Position numbers and translations under genes: made by a program | In this document: positions 13,724-13,915 of the stretch, piece by piece | Numbering within the stretch: position 1 is the stretch's first letter | Layout: each line of letters starts with the position of its first letter | Source of the DNA: Candidatus Zixiibacteriota bacterium | Lineage (GTDB): Bacteria > SM23-81 > DAOVCL01 | Direction: 5' to 3' | Assembly (NCBI GenBank): GCA_030670005.1 | Contig: DAOVCL010000028.1 | Coordinates: forward strand, 1-13,915 | Length of the DNA: 13,915 nt | The notes under the pieces: generated by a model | What the model saw: the letters and a program-made list of their open reading frames with translations, nothing else | What the model was told of the DNA's origin: nothing | Database searches by the model: none

Positions 13724-13915
13724 GAGGAGGCTACCCAACAATACAGGAGCCCGCTAGTCTCAAGAGATTGTCTCAATTCGCTATCAGTTTATGAATAATT
13801 CGGGTTAGAGATATACCGCTCTCGCAAAAGCAGCCTGATTAACTTTGTCAAAAAAACAAGATCTTGCAAGATTGTAGTACAGATGTTTTTTTTAACGAAT
13901 AGCAACTTGCCCATT

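Larger units (their letters stand above)
13486..13915. other. Gene-less repeat-rich region after fliL
   Basis: I see no convincing coding sequence, tRNA or rRNA in these 430 bases. The region contains short-period tandem repeats (13498-13577), a copy of a dispersed 21-nt repeat, two hairpins and an AT-rich right edge with a T8 run (13886-13893). It marks a break in the operon after fliL. Sequence beyond the window is needed to see what follows. Confidence 0.7.

Noticed and set aside
13857..13893. Terminator formed by CAAGATCTTGCAAGAT and the T8 run
   Set aside because: The palindrome and the T-run are separated by about 13 unpaired bases, so this is not a standard intrinsic terminator.

Overview
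This window is almost entirely one flagellar operon, read on the + strand. The order is fliG (its first codons lie off the left edge), fliH, fliI, fliJ, a MotE/YlxF-like gene, fliK, flgD, a TIGR02530-type flagellar operon gene, flgE, an unrecognised lipoprotein gene, flbD, motA, motB and fliL. This resembles the large fla/che operons of Firmicutes, Thermotogae, deltaproteobacteria and many uncultivated phyla. The lipoprotein signal and its Ig-like plus beta-propeller architecture suggest a diderm, probably uncultivated bacterium. That placement is an inference of low confidence. Arginine is often encoded by AGG/AGA and ribosome sites are purine-rich.

Region 1 (1-3987) encodes the switch and export-ATPase modules. 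It is tightly packed: fliG/fliH overlap by 14 nt, fliH/fliI are 1 nt apart, and fliI/fliJ and fliJ/motE-like share ATGA stop-start overlaps. Region 2 (3988-6394) is looser. fliK sits between two intergenic gaps filled with REP-like hairpins and short tandem repeats, and its own N-terminal half is low-complexity with internal DNA near-repeats. Region 3 (6395-9584) encodes the hook module: FlgD cap, the TIGR02530 protein and a long 681-residue FlgE. Two consecutive hairpins lie just before flgE.

Region 4 (9600-11180) is the main novelty. It is a 507-residue predicted lipoprotein with two Ig/PKD-like domains and seven blade repeats that each begin with Cys-Trp. Its stop codon overlaps the flbD start (ATGA), so it is translationally embedded in the flagellar operon. 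Region 5 (11177-13485) encodes FlbD, the MotA/MotB stator and FliL, again with overlapping genes.

Region 6 (13486-13915) holds no gene that I can support. fliM, the usual next gene, is absent. The stretch is a patchwork of hairpins and short-period repeats, one of which (21 nt) also occurs inverted upstream of flgD. Together the genes build the C-ring, drive and regulate export, measure and assemble the hook, and power rotation. The lipoprotein's role is unknown.
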